From Ancylobacter koreensis (GTDB lineage Bacteria; Pseudomonadota; Alphaproteobacteria; Rhizobiales; Xanthobacteraceae): a stretch of 64,000 nucleotides of DNA. Both the position numbers and the translations under genes were made by a program. Under the pieces are notes generated by a model, which worked only from the letters and a program-made list of their open reading frames with translations, ran no database searches and was not told where the DNA came from. Position 1 is the first letter of the stretch, and every line of letters starts with the position of its first letter. The DNA lies in the NCBI RefSeq assembly GCF_023016525.1, contig NZ_JALKCG010000001.1, forward strand, positions 1,178,001 through 1,242,000, read 5' to 3'. Positions 63,466 through 64,000 of the stretch are shown in pieces.

Positions 63466-64000
63466 ATGGCCGACGTGGATATGGGTGAGTTTATCGTCAG
63501 CGAGCTGACGGAAACGTTCCTTCGTGATTTTGACGAAGCTGCTCGTGCAGCGGGTCGGCTGGCGTTGGCCAAGGGGGCTGATCTCGATGTTACCGATCGC
63601 GATCGTTCCCGTGTTGTGGGCCAGATCCGCACCGCGGTGATCGAAAAAGGACTGCTCCGCGCTGCCGGTTCCGGCGGTTTTTCCGCGGCGGAGCGGGGTG
63701 CGATCGAAGGCACGGATCTTTTCGTCCATCAGGCGCACGCCAAGCTGGGGCGCGCGGTTGTCGTTCGTGCATCCATTTCAGTTCCGTCCACGCTGCCGGC
63801 GGCGAACAAGTCCCGCAAGAAGCTCGTAGAGCGCCTTAACCGCGTTGTGACCGCTACGGCCGATCTCTTCTCTCCCGCGGCGGTGCGGGAGCTCATCAAC
63901 TCTGTAGCGGTCTTCCTCCTCGTCTGCCCGGATCGCCGGCAGCCCGACGGCATCGGGGAAATTGCCGTCGCTATCGTCGATCATCGGCATGACAATTTTG
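63466..64000 (+). CDS. Unknown ORF, cut by the window edge
   Basis: An open frame begins at ATG 63466 with GGAG ten bases before, and runs without a stop to the end of the window (178 codons). The product is alpha-helical and charged at first (residues 1-65), then has a mixed section with a SVPSTLPAANKSRKKLVERLNRVV helix and a hydrophobic SVAVFLLVC stretch. No family recognised. GC is clearly lower than in the phage genes, so it may be cargo gained separately. Lacking the C-terminus, no role can be proposed. Confidence 0.6.
   Translation, partial: MADVDMGEFIVSELTETFLRDFDEAARAAGRLALAKGADLDVTDRDRSRVVGQIRTAVIEKGLLRAAGSGGFSAAERGAIEGTDLFVHQAHAKLGRAVVVRASISVPSTLPAANKSRKKLVERLNRVVTATADLFSPAAVRELINSVAVFLLVCPDRRQPDGIGEIAVAIVDHRHDNF

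Larger units (their letters stand above)
54936..64000 (+). mobile_element. Integrated phage-like element (satellite or defective prophage), right end outside window
   Basis: The element starts at the tRNA-Leu fragment and continues past the end of the window. It holds an operon of three small genes, a fourth small ORF, a full HK97-type head and packaging set (portal, protease, capsid, connector, HNH, TerS, TerL) and an incomplete lower-GC ORF. All genes read rightwards. No tail, lysis, repressor or integrase gene is present in these 9 kb. Head genes come before HNH-TerS-TerL, an order reported for capsid-forming satellite islands and unlike most prophages, where terminase precedes portal. Confidence 0.8.

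Overview
The window is high-GC DNA that reads as the chromosome of an alphaproteobacterium, most likely in the order Hyphomicrobiales (Rhizobiales). The support is the order ubiE-ubiB-...-coaBC-dut, the order divL-tsaE/amgK-murU-addB-addA-trxA, a DivL-type kinase with Tyr in place of the phospho-acceptor His, and two YkuD L,D-transpeptidases. The genus cannot be fixed from the sequence alone. || Layout. 0.2-9.1 kb: mixed housekeeping genes, namely an exported L,D-transpeptidase, a class III aminotransferase, an extensin-like protein, a HAD phosphatase, a DUF1499 membrane protein, an MBL hydrolase, a beta-carbonic anhydrase and an amidoligase-like protein, followed by tRNA-Pro(CGG) and tRNA-Gln(TTG). 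9.2-16.7 kb: an Asp/Glu/hydantoin racemase, a MarR regulator, a branched-chain-amino-acid-type ABC transporter whose two permeases are fused into one protein (LivHM), a DMT exporter and a GNAT acetyltransferase. 16.9-24.6 kb: a lipoprotein, a second L,D-transpeptidase, ubiE, ubiB, two tiny membrane proteins (one frameshifted), coaBC, dut, an Rrf2 regulator and cysK. 24.7-36.6 kb: divL, a TsaE-sugar kinase fusion, murU-like nucleotidyltransferase, addB, addA and trxA, closed by a clear terminator. 36.7-40.1 kb: a DUF1993 protein, a tri-haem cytochrome c with a long extra C-terminus, and an exported chorismate-lyase-like protein. || 40.2-54.6 kb is one functional island for uptake and hydrolysis of amides. 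It holds four amidase-signature hydrolases (one with an AtzG-like small partner), a GntR/UTRA regulator, an AbrB-type membrane protein, a complete Dpp/Opp-type ABC transporter (SBP, two permeases, two ATPases) and a TauE/SafE exporter. A palindrome sits in the spacer of a possible promoter upstream of the first amidase, where the GntR protein could act. || 54.9 kb to the end is an integrated mobile element. Its left edge carries 15 bp that match the 3' end of a typical alphaproteobacterial tRNA-Leu (including CCA), followed by three overlapping small genes, a head and packaging module (portal, prohead protease, HK97 capsid, connector, HNH, TerS, TerL) and an incomplete unknown ORF of lower GC. 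No tail, lysis or integrase gene is in the window. The head genes come first and HNH-TerS-TerL last, which resembles capsid-forming satellite islands more than a normal prophage. A roughly 180-nt gene-free stretch with several pairing helices lies inside the head module. || Stretches without genes are short: 1-213 and 448-740 show nothing convincing.
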